DNA from: Thiothrix lacustris DSM 21227
Lineage (GTDB): Bacteria; Pseudomonadota; Gammaproteobacteria; Thiotrichales; Thiotrichaceae
Direction: 5' to 3'
Length of the DNA stretch: 64,000 nt
Assembly: GCF_000621325.1 (NCBI RefSeq)
Contig: NZ_JHYQ01000021.1
Span: 1-64,000 of the forward strand
Every line of letters begins with the position of its first letter. Position 1 is the stretch's first letter. The position numbers and the translations under genes are program-made. The notes beneath the pieces were generated by a model. It ran no database searches. It was not told the DNA's origin and worked only from the letters and a program-made list of their open reading frames with translations. This document shows positions 34,330 to 42,999 of the stretch, piece after piece.

Positions 34330-35520
34330 ATGAAAGCGATGATACTGGCGGCAGGCAAAGGGACGCGGGTGCGCCCTATTACCAACGAGATGCCAAAACC
34401 GATGATCCCGATCCTGCGCAAGCCGGTCATGGAGTCCATCGTCGAACTATTACGCGCCCACAGCGTGCGTGAAATCGTGGTCAACACTAGCCATTTGGCA
34501 CCGGTGATCGAAAACTACTTCCGCGATGGCAACCAGTTGGGTGTCCACATTGCTTATTCTTACGAAGGCTACATGACCGACGATGGGTTGGAAGGAAAAG
34601 CCCTAGGTTCGGCGGGGGGCATGAAACGTATTCAGGAATTTTCTGGCTTTTTCGACGAAACATTCATTGTGCTGTGCGGCGATGCGTGGATTGATCTTGA
34701 TATCAGTGCTGCATTGCGTCAGCACCGTGAGAATGGCGGTATTGCGACCATTATTTTGCAGGAAGTCCCACACGAAGAAGTGCATAAATACGGGGTAGTG
34801 AAGCTCAATGAACAGCAGCGTATTGTGCAGTTTCAGGAGAAACCTAAGCCAGAAGAGGCCGTTTCTAACCTGATTAATACGGGGATTTACATCTTTGAGC
34901 CGGAAATCTTTAACTACATTCCCTCAGGTGTTGAATATGATATTGGTGGCCAATTATTCCCTGCCTTGGTTAGTGCAGGTGAGCGATTCTTTGGTGTGAA
35001 AATGGATTTCCAATGGGTCGACATTGGTTCTGTGCCGGATGTATGGGCGGCGACTCGAAAAGCCTTGTTGGGGGAAATCGAAGGTTTTCGTATGCCAGGC
35101 AAGCAAGTACGACCCGGTGTTTGGACAGGTATAAACGTTAGCATTGATTGGAATATGGTTAAAATCAAACCACCTGTTTATATCGGTAGCAGCACTAAAG
35201 TTGAGGCCGGTAGCAAGATTATCGGCCCCTGCATGATCGGTGCAAACTGTTTGGTGGAAGCGGGTGCGGAAATCAGTGAATGTTTGATTAGTGATTATAC
35301 CCGTATCGGCAATATGGCAACCTTGGATAACAAGCTGATCTTTGGTGGGGATTGTATTTCACCGGATGGCACGGTGCTCAATGTGAGTGAAACTCAGGTT
35401 CGTTGGTTGGTCAGCGATATGCGCAGAGTGCTGAACCCTAGCGATATTCATGACATGATGCTTTTCAATAATATGCTCAGTTTCTACGGGGAACTGGCAG
35501 AAGAGGCGGAGGCTGCCTAA
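34330..35520 (+). CDS. NDP-sugar pyrophosphorylase (nucleotidyltransferase)
   Basis: 396 residues. The Rossmann-like NTP-transferase domain (1-240) begins LAAGKGTRVRPITNEMPKPM (nucleotide-binding GxGTRxxP and Lys), with CGDAWID and EKPKP. A left-handed beta-helix follows (about 270-350; IIGPCMIGANCLVEAGAEI) and a helical tail. It makes an activated sugar such as GDP-mannose or a glucose-type NDP-sugar; the sugar cannot be told from sequence. It lies between the STAS and RsbW genes and overlaps the latter by one base, so it belongs to the operon that makes the polysaccharide precursor. Confidence 0.85.
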   Translation: MKAMILAAGKGTRVRPITNEMPKPMIPILRKPVMESIVELLRAHSVREIVVNTSHLAPVIENYFRDGNQLGVHIAYSYEGYMTDDGLEGKALGSAGGMKRIQEFSGFFDETFIVLCGDAWIDLDISAALRQHRENGGIATIILQEVPHEEVHKYGVVKLNEQQRIVQFQEKPKPEEAVSNLINTGIYIFEPEIFNYIPSGVEYDIGGQLFPALVSAGERFFGVKMDFQWVDIGSVPDVWAATRKALLGEIEGFRMPGKQVRPGVWTGINVSIDWNMVKIKPPVYIGSSTKVEAGSKIIGPCMIGANCLVEAGAEISECLISDYTRIGNMATLDNKLIFGGDCISPDGTVLNVSETQVRWLVSDMRRVLNPSDIHDMMLFNNMLSFYGELAEEAEAA

Positions 35521-35951
35521 TGGAAACAATTTACCAACAATACAATATTCGCCTTTCCATCGATAGCCGTTTGGATCAGGTACGGGTACTGTCTGGTGCG
35601 TTACGCGGTATCGGTAAAGAACTTGAGCTGTCTGATGAAAAGCTTGGGCAACTCGAACTGATGATGGTGGAAGCCGTCAATAATGTCATTGAACATGCCT
35701 ATCAAATGCAGGGCGGTAACGATGTGCGGGTTCGGGTGGAATACAGTCCGGCAGAAGTAAACCTCATTATCTCTGATAGTGGACGTACCATGCCCGCTTC
35801 ACTGCACTCTGAAGTACGTGAAATGCCTGATCCTGATGACTTGCCTGAAGGTGGGTGGGGTATGGGCTTGATCCAATTGTTGGCGGACTCTATCCGTTAC
35901 AACATTGATGCGACAGGGAACCACTTACACGTCAACAAGCTACTAGCCTGA
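35520..35951 (+). CDS. RsbW-like serine kinase (anti-sigma-factor type)
   Basis: 143-residue HATPase_c_2 kinase. N-box Glu51-Asn54-Asn55 (MVEAVNNVIEHAYQ), DSGRTMP and GGWGMGLIQLLAD are ATP-binding motifs. It should phosphorylate the STAS protein at 33954. Its start overlaps the nucleotidyltransferase stop (TAATG) and it ends two bases before the GH2 gene, so it is inside the polysaccharide operon. Confidence 0.9.
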   Translation: METIYQQYNIRLSIDSRLDQVRVLSGALRGIGKELELSDEKLGQLELMMVEAVNNVIEHAYQMQGGNDVRVRVEYSPAEVNLIISDSGRTMPASLHSEVREMPDPDDLPEGGWGMGLIQLLADSIRYNIDATGNHLHVNKLLA

Positions 35952-35953
35952 CA

Positions 35954-38149
35954 ATGAAACACCTTGTCTGGACGGTATTGATGGTGTTCTTGCTGCTATT
36001 GCAGGGATGTAGTGTCATGCCGTCTGTTCAACCGGTGGCTGTTCACCATGCCGGTTCGTTGAATGGAACATGGGAATTCCTGCCTTCTGGTTCAGCAGCT
36101 ATGCCCGCCGGGAATGCCCAATGGCAAGCCATCAACGTTCCCGCCAACTGGTACACCCAAGGCTATGATCATCATGGCGTTGCGTGGTATCGGCTCAAGT
36201 TTTCTGCGCAAACTTCCTCAGAAACGGTGTCTACCCTGCATTTCGGCGGGGTGGATTACTTTGCGGATGTATGGCTGAACGGGAAGCAGATCGGGTCACA
36301 TGAAGGTTATTTTCAGCACTTTTCGTTCGATGTTTCGCAGAACCTGAAGGCTGGCGAGAATACCTTGCTGGTCAGGGTGAACAGTCCGCAAGAAAAAGCG
36401 GAAGATTATTCGTTGCATAAACGCTTGATCAAAGGCATTTTTTCGCACCACGATACGCGCCCCGGTGGTGCTTGGTCGGATCGTGGGCAAGAGCGTAATA
36501 CCGGCGGTATCTGGGGTGAGGTGAATTTGCGCCAGACGCAGCAGGTACAAATTTCACCGCGCCAAATCCGCGTCCAGCCCACCAAAGGCTTGGAACAATG
36601 GTTGGTGTCGGTGGATCTGGATGTGTTGGGGAAAGTGCCGCAGGGTACGGAGTGGCAATGGTCGGTTGAACCTGTTGGGTTTGCCGAAGAGGGCGTATGC
36701 AATACGCCCCTACAATGCCCGCGTAGGGGCGTATTGCATACGCCCTCTTTATCCATTCCCATCACCAATCCCAAACGTTGGCATCCGCACGGCTACGGCG
36801 ACCCAAACCTCTATAAGCTGACCGTCAGCGCAGTACAAAACGGCAAGGTGCTGGATAGTTTCGAGCGCACTATCGGCTTCCGCAAAGTCCGCCAGTCACC
36901 GCAGGAAATCTGGACGATTAACGACCAGCGCATCCAGCTCAAAGGCACTAATTACATTGCCAACCAGTGGCTTGCTGAGATGAAAACGGAAGATTTTCGC
37001 CGTGACATCCAGTTGATGCTGGACGCCCATATCAATACCGTGCGGGTTCATGCTCACGTTACCGCCCCAGAGTTTTACCGCCTGTGCGATGAAATGGGTT
37101 TGATGGTGTGGCAAGATTTCCCGCTGCAATGGGGGTATCAGGATACGCCGGAATTCCAGCAGCAAGCCGTTGCGCAAGTGGGCGACATGATCCGCCAGTT
37201 CGGGCAATACACCTCCATCATTCAGTGGACACTACACAACGAACCGCCGTGGGATGCGGATTGGATGAAGTGGAAATACAAGGATTACGACCCGCAGCAA
37301 AACAAAGTACTGGATAACCAGCTCTATCGCGCTGCTGTTGCGCTGGAGAAAACCCGTCCGATCAGCATGATTTCCGCGACCAAGGAACACCCGTGGCTGG
37401 GCTGGTATTCCGGGAGCTGGCTGGATTATGCCAAACCGACCAAACACGCCACCATTGCCGAATTTGGGGCGCAAGCTTTACCCGATAAGGCTACGTTGAG
37501 CAAAATTCTGGGACATGAGGCGGAATTTCCCACGACGGATGCACAGTGGCAAGAATGGGCATTCCACAATTTCCAACGCAAGGAAACCCTAGAGATTGCC
37601 AAAGTCCCGCAAGGCAAAACGCTGGATGAATTTATCACCAATACCCAGCAATATCAGGCGCGGTTAAACCAGCTTGCGGCAGAATCTTACCGTCGGCAAG
37701 CCTATCGTCCGGTGGGGGCGCTGTTCCAGTTTATGCTGGTGGAAGATTGGCCTTCGATGAATTGGGGTATGGTAGATTTCTGGCGTAAACCCAAACCGGG
37801 CTATTACGCTTTGCAACGTGCCTACCAACCGATTTTGCCGAGTTTGGCTTGGGACAAGGTTGACTATAAGGCAGGCGAGTCGGTCAGTGTGGGCTTATGG
37901 GCATTGAATGACAGCACTGCCAGTTACCCGCAAGCGCAGTATCAGGTCAAGCTGTTACGCGGCAAGCAAACGCTGGATACGCAAACGTGGGCATTTGAGC
38001 TGAGCGCGGATATGCACCAGCACTTGCATGATTACCGAGTACCGGCAACTGAAGCCGGTGAGTATCGCCTTGAAGCCAGCATTCTTGATGCTAAAGGGGC
38101 ATTGTTAAGCACGAATGAATACCGCTTCACCCTCCAATCACAACAATAA
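35954..38149 (+). CDS. GH2-family glycoside hydrolase lipoprotein
   Basis: 731 residues. Lipobox LLQGC (Cys19) predicts an outer- or inner-membrane lipoprotein. The GH2 sugar-binding domain (35-195; GVAWYRLKF, NTGGIWG) precedes an immunoglobulin-like domain (200-315), then the TIM barrel with acid/base Glu430 (TLHNEPPWD) and nucleophile Glu503 (ATIAEFGAQ). Beta-galactosidase/glucuronidase-like. A hairpin element is inserted in frame at residues 245-266 within the Ig-like domain. It would trim or cut the polysaccharide made by the adjacent synthase; the substrate is not predictable. Confidence 0.88.
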   Translation: MKHLVWTVLMVFLLLLQGCSVMPSVQPVAVHHAGSLNGTWEFLPSGSAAMPAGNAQWQAINVPANWYTQGYDHHGVAWYRLKFSAQTSSETVSTLHFGGVDYFADVWLNGKQIGSHEGYFQHFSFDVSQNLKAGENTLLVRVNSPQEKAEDYSLHKRLIKGIFSHHDTRPGGAWSDRGQERNTGGIWGEVNLRQTQQVQISPRQIRVQPTKGLEQWLVSVDLDVLGKVPQGTEWQWSVEPVGFAEEGVCNTPLQCPRRGVLHTPSLSIPITNPKRWHPHGYGDPNLYKLTVSAVQNGKVLDSFERTIGFRKVRQSPQEIWTINDQRIQLKGTNYIANQWLAEMKTEDFRRDIQLMLDAHINTVRVHAHVTAPEFYRLCDEMGLMVWQDFPLQWGYQDTPEFQQQAVAQVGDMIRQFGQYTSIIQWTLHNEPPWDADWMKWKYKDYDPQQNKVLDNQLYRAAVALEKTRPISMISATKEHPWLGWYSGSWLDYAKPTKHATIAEFGAQALPDKATLSKILGHEAEFPTTDAQWQEWAFHNFQRKETLEIAKVPQGKTLDEFITNTQQYQARLNQLAAESYRRQAYRPVGALFQFMLVEDWPSMNWGMVDFWRKPKPGYYALQRAYQPILPSLAWDKVDYKAGESVSVGLWALNDSTASYPQAQYQVKLLRGKQTLDTQTWAFELSADMHQHLHDYRVPATEAGEYRLEASILDAKGALLSTNEYRFTLQSQQ
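36687..36749. repeat. 63-bp palindromic element inserted in frame in the GH2 gene
   Basis: Positions 36687-36713 and 36723-36749 are perfect 27-bp inverted repeats with a 9-nt loop. Each arm contains its own hairpin (GGGCGTAT, GCA, ATACGCCC). The whole is 63 bp, 21 codons, open in the GH2 frame, and encodes an atypical VCNTP / PRRGVLHTP stretch. It resembles a REP or MITE-like repeat that entered a coding region. Confidence 0.85.
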
Positions 38150-38161
38150 AAATGAGTTGCT

Positions 38162-40033
38162 ATGGGATTCTATTTCGACAAGTTTGAAGAGCGCAAACCT
38201 GAGCCGCCGCTGGCATATTCGGCGGTTACGGAGAGCATTTGGCAATTTTTCGCGGTTATCGCCCTGACGTTAGGCGCATGGTATTTGTGGTGGCGCTGGA
38301 CGGATTCGCTTAACCCAGATGCCTTGTGGTACGCCATTCCTTTGGCGTTTGCGGAAACCGCGTCGTATTTTGGCTTGGGTTTGTTCGTGTTCAACTTGTG
38401 GAAAGTGCAGGATTACGAGCAATTGCCACCGCCCGCTAAACTCGACGAGGTGGTGCGCCCCGGTCATGGCGAAGAACGTCCGTTGAAGGTGGATGTGTTT
38501 TTCCCCAGCTACAACGAAGACGTGGAACTGGTGCGCCTGAGCATCCGCGATGCCAAAAAAGTGACGTATCCACACGCGATTGACCTGAAAATTTTCGTGC
38601 TGGATGATGGCAAACGTCCTGCCATGCGTCAGGTGGCGGAAGAAGAGGGCGTCGGTTACATCACCCGCACCAGCAATATCGGTTTCAAAGCAGGCAATTT
38701 GCGCAATGCGATGGAACAGACCCACGGTGATTTTATCGTGATTTGTGACGCGGATACCCGCCCGTTCCCCACTATTCTGGAACACACGCTGGGCTATTTC
38801 CGTGACCCGGATGTGGCATGGGTGCAAACCCCGCAATGGTTCTTCGATCTGCCGGAAGGCAAGCGTTTGCCGGATGTTTTGGGTAAATACCTGAAAGCAC
38901 CGGGGCGTTGGATCGGCAAAGGCGTGGAAGCGGTGATCGGCGAAATGCGCGTTGGCGAAGACCCGTTCGTGAATGAGCCGAAAATGTTTTACGACATTAT
39001 CCAGCGCCGCCGTAACTGGGCGAATGCGTCGTTTTGTTGTGGGGCTGGTTCGATCCACCGGCGCGAAGCGGTGATGGAAGCCGCGCTCAAAACCTATTCC
39101 GACACCATCGAAAAGCAGGTGGGCAAGCAGTCCAAACAGTTGCAGAAATTGATGGGCGGAGAGGCGCTGGATAGCGGTTTGGTGCAGGAAATGCGCCATC
39201 AGGTGGCGGGTGAGGAAGAATTTACCCCCTACCGTTTCCACGTTTCCGAAGATATTTATACCTCTATCGTGCTGCATTCGGATGAGGATCGTCATTGGAA
39301 ATCGGTACTGCACCCGGCCGTCGAGTCCAAAATGTTGTCGCCGCAAGACTTGTTGAGCTGGACGGTGCAACGCTTCAAATACGCAGGCGGCACGCTGGAC
39401 ATCGTGGCGCATGATAATCCGATGACGCGTAAGGGCATGAGTTGGGCGCAACGGTTGATGTATGGGGCAACCGCGTGGTCATACCTTGGCGGTATCTGGA
39501 ACATGATGTTTCTGGTCGCGCCGTTGATTTACCTGTTTAGTGGCATTGCGCCGGTGAGTGCTTACACTGGGGACTTTTTTCTGCACATCCTGCCGTTCCT
39601 GATTGCGATGGAGCTGGCCTTCATGGTCGGGACGTGGGGCGTTGCGGGCTACCGTTCCAAGGCGAGTTACTTGTCGTTTTTCCCGGTTAACTTGCAAGCG
39701 ATTTGGACGGTATTGAAAGGTGAACAGATCAAATTCCCGGTGACGCCGAAAGACCGGCAAGAGGGCAATTTTTTCCATCTGGTGCTGCCACAATTTGCGG
39801 TGATTGTATTGACGGTATTGGGGATTGTTTACGCCAGCGTGCAGTTTTTTGTGCTGGGTAATCATGAGTATTCGATGGGGGGTATTCTGACCAATCTGTT
39901 CTGGGGCTTGAATAACATTCTGGCGTTGAGTGGTATTGTGATGGCGGCATTTTGGCAGCCAGATGCGGAAGAAGCCGTTACCGAGGAAGTAGCTCAACCC
40001 CAACAGCATAATAATAATGAGGTGACAGTATGA
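38162..40033 (+). CDS. BcsA-like GT2 polysaccharide synthase without PilZ domain
   Basis: 623 residues. Two helices (26-45, 57-80) precede a GT2 domain with Asp148-Asp149 (LDDG), DAD (196-198), SED (362-364) and QRFKY (403-407, the QxxRW equivalent), all as in processive beta-glycan synthases such as cellulose synthase. Three or four further helices follow (475-590). There is an insert of about 40-50 residues (310-355). The C-terminus shows no PilZ RxxxR/D-N-xSxxG motif, so direct c-di-GMP control is unlikely. It overlaps DUF3131 copy 3. It probably makes the locus polysaccharide, possibly a sheath glycan. Confidence 0.87.
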   Translation: MGFYFDKFEERKPEPPLAYSAVTESIWQFFAVIALTLGAWYLWWRWTDSLNPDALWYAIPLAFAETASYFGLGLFVFNLWKVQDYEQLPPPAKLDEVVRPGHGEERPLKVDVFFPSYNEDVELVRLSIRDAKKVTYPHAIDLKIFVLDDGKRPAMRQVAEEEGVGYITRTSNIGFKAGNLRNAMEQTHGDFIVICDADTRPFPTILEHTLGYFRDPDVAWVQTPQWFFDLPEGKRLPDVLGKYLKAPGRWIGKGVEAVIGEMRVGEDPFVNEPKMFYDIIQRRRNWANASFCCGAGSIHRREAVMEAALKTYSDTIEKQVGKQSKQLQKLMGGEALDSGLVQEMRHQVAGEEEFTPYRFHVSEDIYTSIVLHSDEDRHWKSVLHPAVESKMLSPQDLLSWTVQRFKYAGGTLDIVAHDNPMTRKGMSWAQRLMYGATAWSYLGGIWNMMFLVAPLIYLFSGIAPVSAYTGDFFLHILPFLIAMELAFMVGTWGVAGYRSKASYLSFFPVNLQAIWTVLKGEQIKFPVTPKDRQEGNFFHLVLPQFAVIVLTVLGIVYASVQFFVLGNHEYSMGGILTNLFWGLNNILALSGIVMAAFWQPDAEEAVTEEVAQPQQHNNNEVTV

Positions 40034-41346
40034 GTTTTAAACAGAGCTTGGTGCGTGCGCGTAGCCATTTGATTTTTTTGACGGGGTTAGTCACCGCGTT
40101 TGGTTTGGTTGGCTGGTTGGAAGGGCTTAGTGTCGGCAATGCGAATACGCCTGAGGCGATTATTGAGGCCAATGCGGATGTGAAAATTGCCCCGACGCGT
40201 CCGCTGACTGCGCAGGAAATGGCGTGGGCGAAAACGGCGTGGCGTTATTTCCAGAACAATACCATGCCGGAAACCGGGTTGGTGAACTCGGTGGATAAGT
40301 ATAATGCCTCCACTTTGTGGGATACCTCGTCCTACCTAATGGCGGTGATTGCAGCGCAGCGCTTGGGCATTATTGACCAGAACGAATTCGATACGCGTAT
40401 TGCCAAGGCGCTGGATTCCCTGACGAAAATGCCGCTGTTTGAAGGCAAACTGCCGAACAAATCCTACAACACGATTTCCCTGCAAATGGTGGATTACACC
40501 AATCAGCCGAGTGAAAAGGGGATTGGTTGGTCAGCGATCGACATCGGGCGGGCATTGGTTCCGCTGAATGTGTTGGCGTGGAATTACCCGCAGCATACCG
40601 CTTCGGTCAAAAAAGTGATGGAACGTTGGGATACGCAGCCGATGCTGGTGAAAGGTACGTTGCAAGGTGCGGCGGTTACTGCTGCGGGCAAAACCGAATA
40701 CCTTCAGGAAGGGCGTTTGGGTTATGAGGAATACGCGGCGAAATCCTTCAACCTGATGGGGTTGGATGTGGCTAATGCTTTGCGTTACACCGATTTCCTC
40801 ACGTTTGTTGATATTGATGGCATTCAGGTGGCAACGGATAGTCGCAGTGCGCAGCAATACGGGGCGCATAACTACGTGGTCAGCGAACCGTACATTCTCG
40901 ATGGTGTGGAATTCGGCTGGGATCATCTATCGCAGGAATTGGCATGGCGCGTCTACAAGGTGCAGGAAAAACGCTTTGAGGATACTGGCATCCTCACCGC
41001 TGTGTCGGAAGACAATATCGATAAGCCGCCGTATTTCGTTTACAACACCGTGTTTACCAATGGCAAAATTTGGAATGCGATCACCGAAAAAGGTGAGGAT
41101 GCCAGCCAGTTCAAAACCCTGAGTACCAAAGCGGCGTTTGGCTGGCACATGCTTTACGAAACGCCTTACACCCAGAAACTAATGGATAAAGCCGCCACGT
41201 TAACTGACCCGGAACGCGGTTGGTATTCCGGGGTGTATGAAGTCAGCGGTGAACCCAATAAGGCGCTGACTGCCAACACCAACGGCATCATTCTGGAGAC
41301 GTTGGCGTATAAGCAGAGTGGTAAGCTGATGAAATTGGGGAAATAA
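40030..41346 (+). CDS. Membrane-anchored DUF3131 protein, copy 3
   Basis: 438 residues. An N-terminal helix (about 12-32) anchors it. The DUF3131 domain (60-430) has ASTLWDTSSYLMA, LPNKSYNT, QEGRLGYEEYAAK, AHNYVVSEP, FEDTGILTAVSEDN and GWYSGVYEV. It is more divergent from copies 1 and 2 and lacks their C-terminal CxxC. ATGA overlap with the synthase gene suggests a direct partner of it. Confidence 0.83.
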   Translation: MSFKQSLVRARSHLIFLTGLVTAFGLVGWLEGLSVGNANTPEAIIEANADVKIAPTRPLTAQEMAWAKTAWRYFQNNTMPETGLVNSVDKYNASTLWDTSSYLMAVIAAQRLGIIDQNEFDTRIAKALDSLTKMPLFEGKLPNKSYNTISLQMVDYTNQPSEKGIGWSAIDIGRALVPLNVLAWNYPQHTASVKKVMERWDTQPMLVKGTLQGAAVTAAGKTEYLQEGRLGYEEYAAKSFNLMGLDVANALRYTDFLTFVDIDGIQVATDSRSAQQYGAHNYVVSEPYILDGVEFGWDHLSQELAWRVYKVQEKRFEDTGILTAVSEDNIDKPPYFVYNTVFTNGKIWNAITEKGEDASQFKTLSTKAAFGWHMLYETPYTQKLMDKAATLTDPERGWYSGVYEVSGEPNKALTANTNGIILETLAYKQSGKLMKLGK

Positions 41347-42423
41347 TTAAATTTCCCGATTCAATACCCGTTTGAGTGCTGCCGGATCAAAGTCGGCGGT
41401 GACGATGGATTCGCCCAGCGATTTCATCAGGATGAGGCGCAAGGTGCCATCCAGCACTTTTTTGTCTACTGACATATAGCGGGTGAAATCCTCGCCCGTC
41501 ATCTGTGCGGGCGGGACAACCGGCAAGTTGGCGCGTTGCAGGATGTGGCGCGTGTAAGCCACATCATCCGCCGCCAGCCAACCCATTTGCTGTGACAGTT
41601 CCGCCGCCATTACCATGCCAGTAGCGACCGCTTCGCCGTGCAGCCAGTTCCCGTAACCCATTGCCGCTTCAATCGCGTGGCCGAAGGTATGCCCTAAATT
41701 GAGCAATGCGCGTTGCCCGGATTCGCGTTCATCCGCCGCTACGACTTCTGCCTTGTGTTCGCAGGAACGGAAAATCGCGTAGGTGAGGGCTTCCGGGTCA
41801 CGCGCCAGCAGTTTATCCATGTTCGCATCGAGCCATTGCAGGAACGCGGGATCGCGGATCAGGCCATACTTCACCACTTCGGCAATCCCGGCGCTGAGTT
41901 CGCGGTCGGGCAGGGTGTTGAGTGTGTCGGTGTCGATCAGCACGCATTGTGGCTGGTGGAATGCGCCGATCATGTTTTTGCCGAGCGGGTGATTCACCCC
42001 GGTTTTGCCGCCGACGGATGAGTCGACCATGGCTAGTAAGGTGGTGGGAATCTGGATAAAGTTGATGCCGCGCTGGTAGCTTGCCGCCGCATAGCCTGCC
42101 ATATCGCCGACGACACCACCACCCAGCGCAATCAACGTGGTTTTGCGGTCAGCTTTGCTTTCCAGCAAGTGGGTGTAAATCTGGTTGAGTACGTCGAGGT
42201 TTTTGTATGCTTCGCCATCAGGTAGGGTGACGGTGGAATGTTTCAGGCCGGTCAGCATTTGCTGGACAGCAGTCAGGTAGAGCGGGGCAACGGTGGTGTT
42301 GGAAACCACCACGGCACTGTTGCCTTTGATGTGGGGCGTAACCAGTTCGGCCTGTTGCAGCAAGCCTTGCCCGATGTGGATCGGGTAGCTACGCTCGCCA
42401 AGCTCAAGATTCAGCGTTTGCAT
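41347..42423 (-). CDS. aroB: 3-dehydroquinate synthase
   Basis: 358 residues from the ATG at 42423; an ATG at 42432 lies directly against the Shine-Dalgarno-like AGG and is less likely. AroB converts DAHP to 3-dehydroquinate using NAD and a metal. [49 protein letters not shown] and the metal-binding HGEAVATGM are all present. It overlaps aroK by 20 bp, the classic aroK-aroB order downstream of pilQ. Confidence 0.97.
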   Translation of the reverse strand: MQTLNLELGERSYPIHIGQGLLQQAELVTPHIKGNSAVVVSNTTVAPLYLTAVQQMLTGLKHSTVTLPDGEAYKNLDVLNQIYTHLLESKADRKTTLIALGGGVVGDMAGYAAASYQRGINFIQIPTTLLAMVDSSVGGKTGVNHPLGKNMIGAFHQPQCVLIDTDTLNTLPDRELSAGIAEVVKYGLIRDPAFLQWLDANMDKLLARDPEALTYAIFRSCEHKAEVVAADERESGQRALLNLGHTFGHAIEAAMGYGNWLHGEAVATGMVMAAELSQQMGWLAADDVAYTRHILQRANLPVVPPAQMTGEDFTRYMSVDKKVLDGTLRLILMKSLGESIVTADFDPAALKRVLNREI

Positions 42424-42946
42424 GGGTAACATCCTGTAATTGTTTTAGTTTGGCGTGAATGTCACGCAGGATGACATTCACTTTTTGTTTGCCGGTAGGC
42501 ATGATCAAATCAGCAACTTCCATGTATAACGGTTCACGGGCTTTGAGTAAGTCCCGCAAGGTTTGCATGGGGTTGGCGGTTTGCATCAAGGGTCGGGTTT
42601 TGTCGTGGCGGATGCGCTGAAAAAGCTGTTCAGCCGAGGCACGCAGGTAGATGACCGTGCCACCTGCCTTGATGTGTTCGCGGTTGCTTTCCCGCAAGAC
42701 ACTGCCGCCGCCGGTGGCGATCAGGGTATTGGGTAAAGCGGTTAGCTCGGCAATGACCTGTTCTTCACGCTCACGAAAGCCTGCCTCGCCTTCAACGGCA
42801 AAGATGGTTGGAATACTGACGCCTGTGCGTTCTTCGACTACCTTATCGGAGTCGTAAAATGTTAGGTTCAGTCGACGGGCGAGTTGTCGGCCTATGGTGG
42901 ATTTTCCCGCGCCCATCAAACCCACCAGGATGATGTTATTTTGCAT
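42404..42946 (-). CDS. aroK: Shikimate kinase
   Basis: 180 residues. Walker [10 protein letters not shown] (9-17), shikimate-binding [14 protein letters not shown] (Asp, Arg) and ATGGGSVL, and the adenine-binding lid RHDKTRPLM. It phosphorylates shikimate in aromatic amino-acid synthesis. It follows pilQ by 53 bp and overlaps aroB. Confidence 0.97.
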   Translation of the reverse strand: MQNNIILVGLMGAGKSTIGRQLARRLNLTFYDSDKVVEERTGVSIPTIFAVEGEAGFREREEQVIAELTALPNTLIATGGGSVLRESNREHIKAGGTVIYLRASAEQLFQRIRHDKTRPLMQTANPMQTLRDLLKAREPLYMEVADLIMPTGKQKVNVILRDIHAKLKQLQDVTHANAES

Positions 42947-42999
42947 CCCGGATTTATGCCAGTACCGGGCGCGGGAATCAAGCGACTTGTGTGTTTCCC

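Noticed and set aside
38270-39451. 393-residue minus-strand frame inside the BcsA-like gene
   Set aside because: Shadow of the GT2 reading frame; it is His- and Arg-rich without domain signature.
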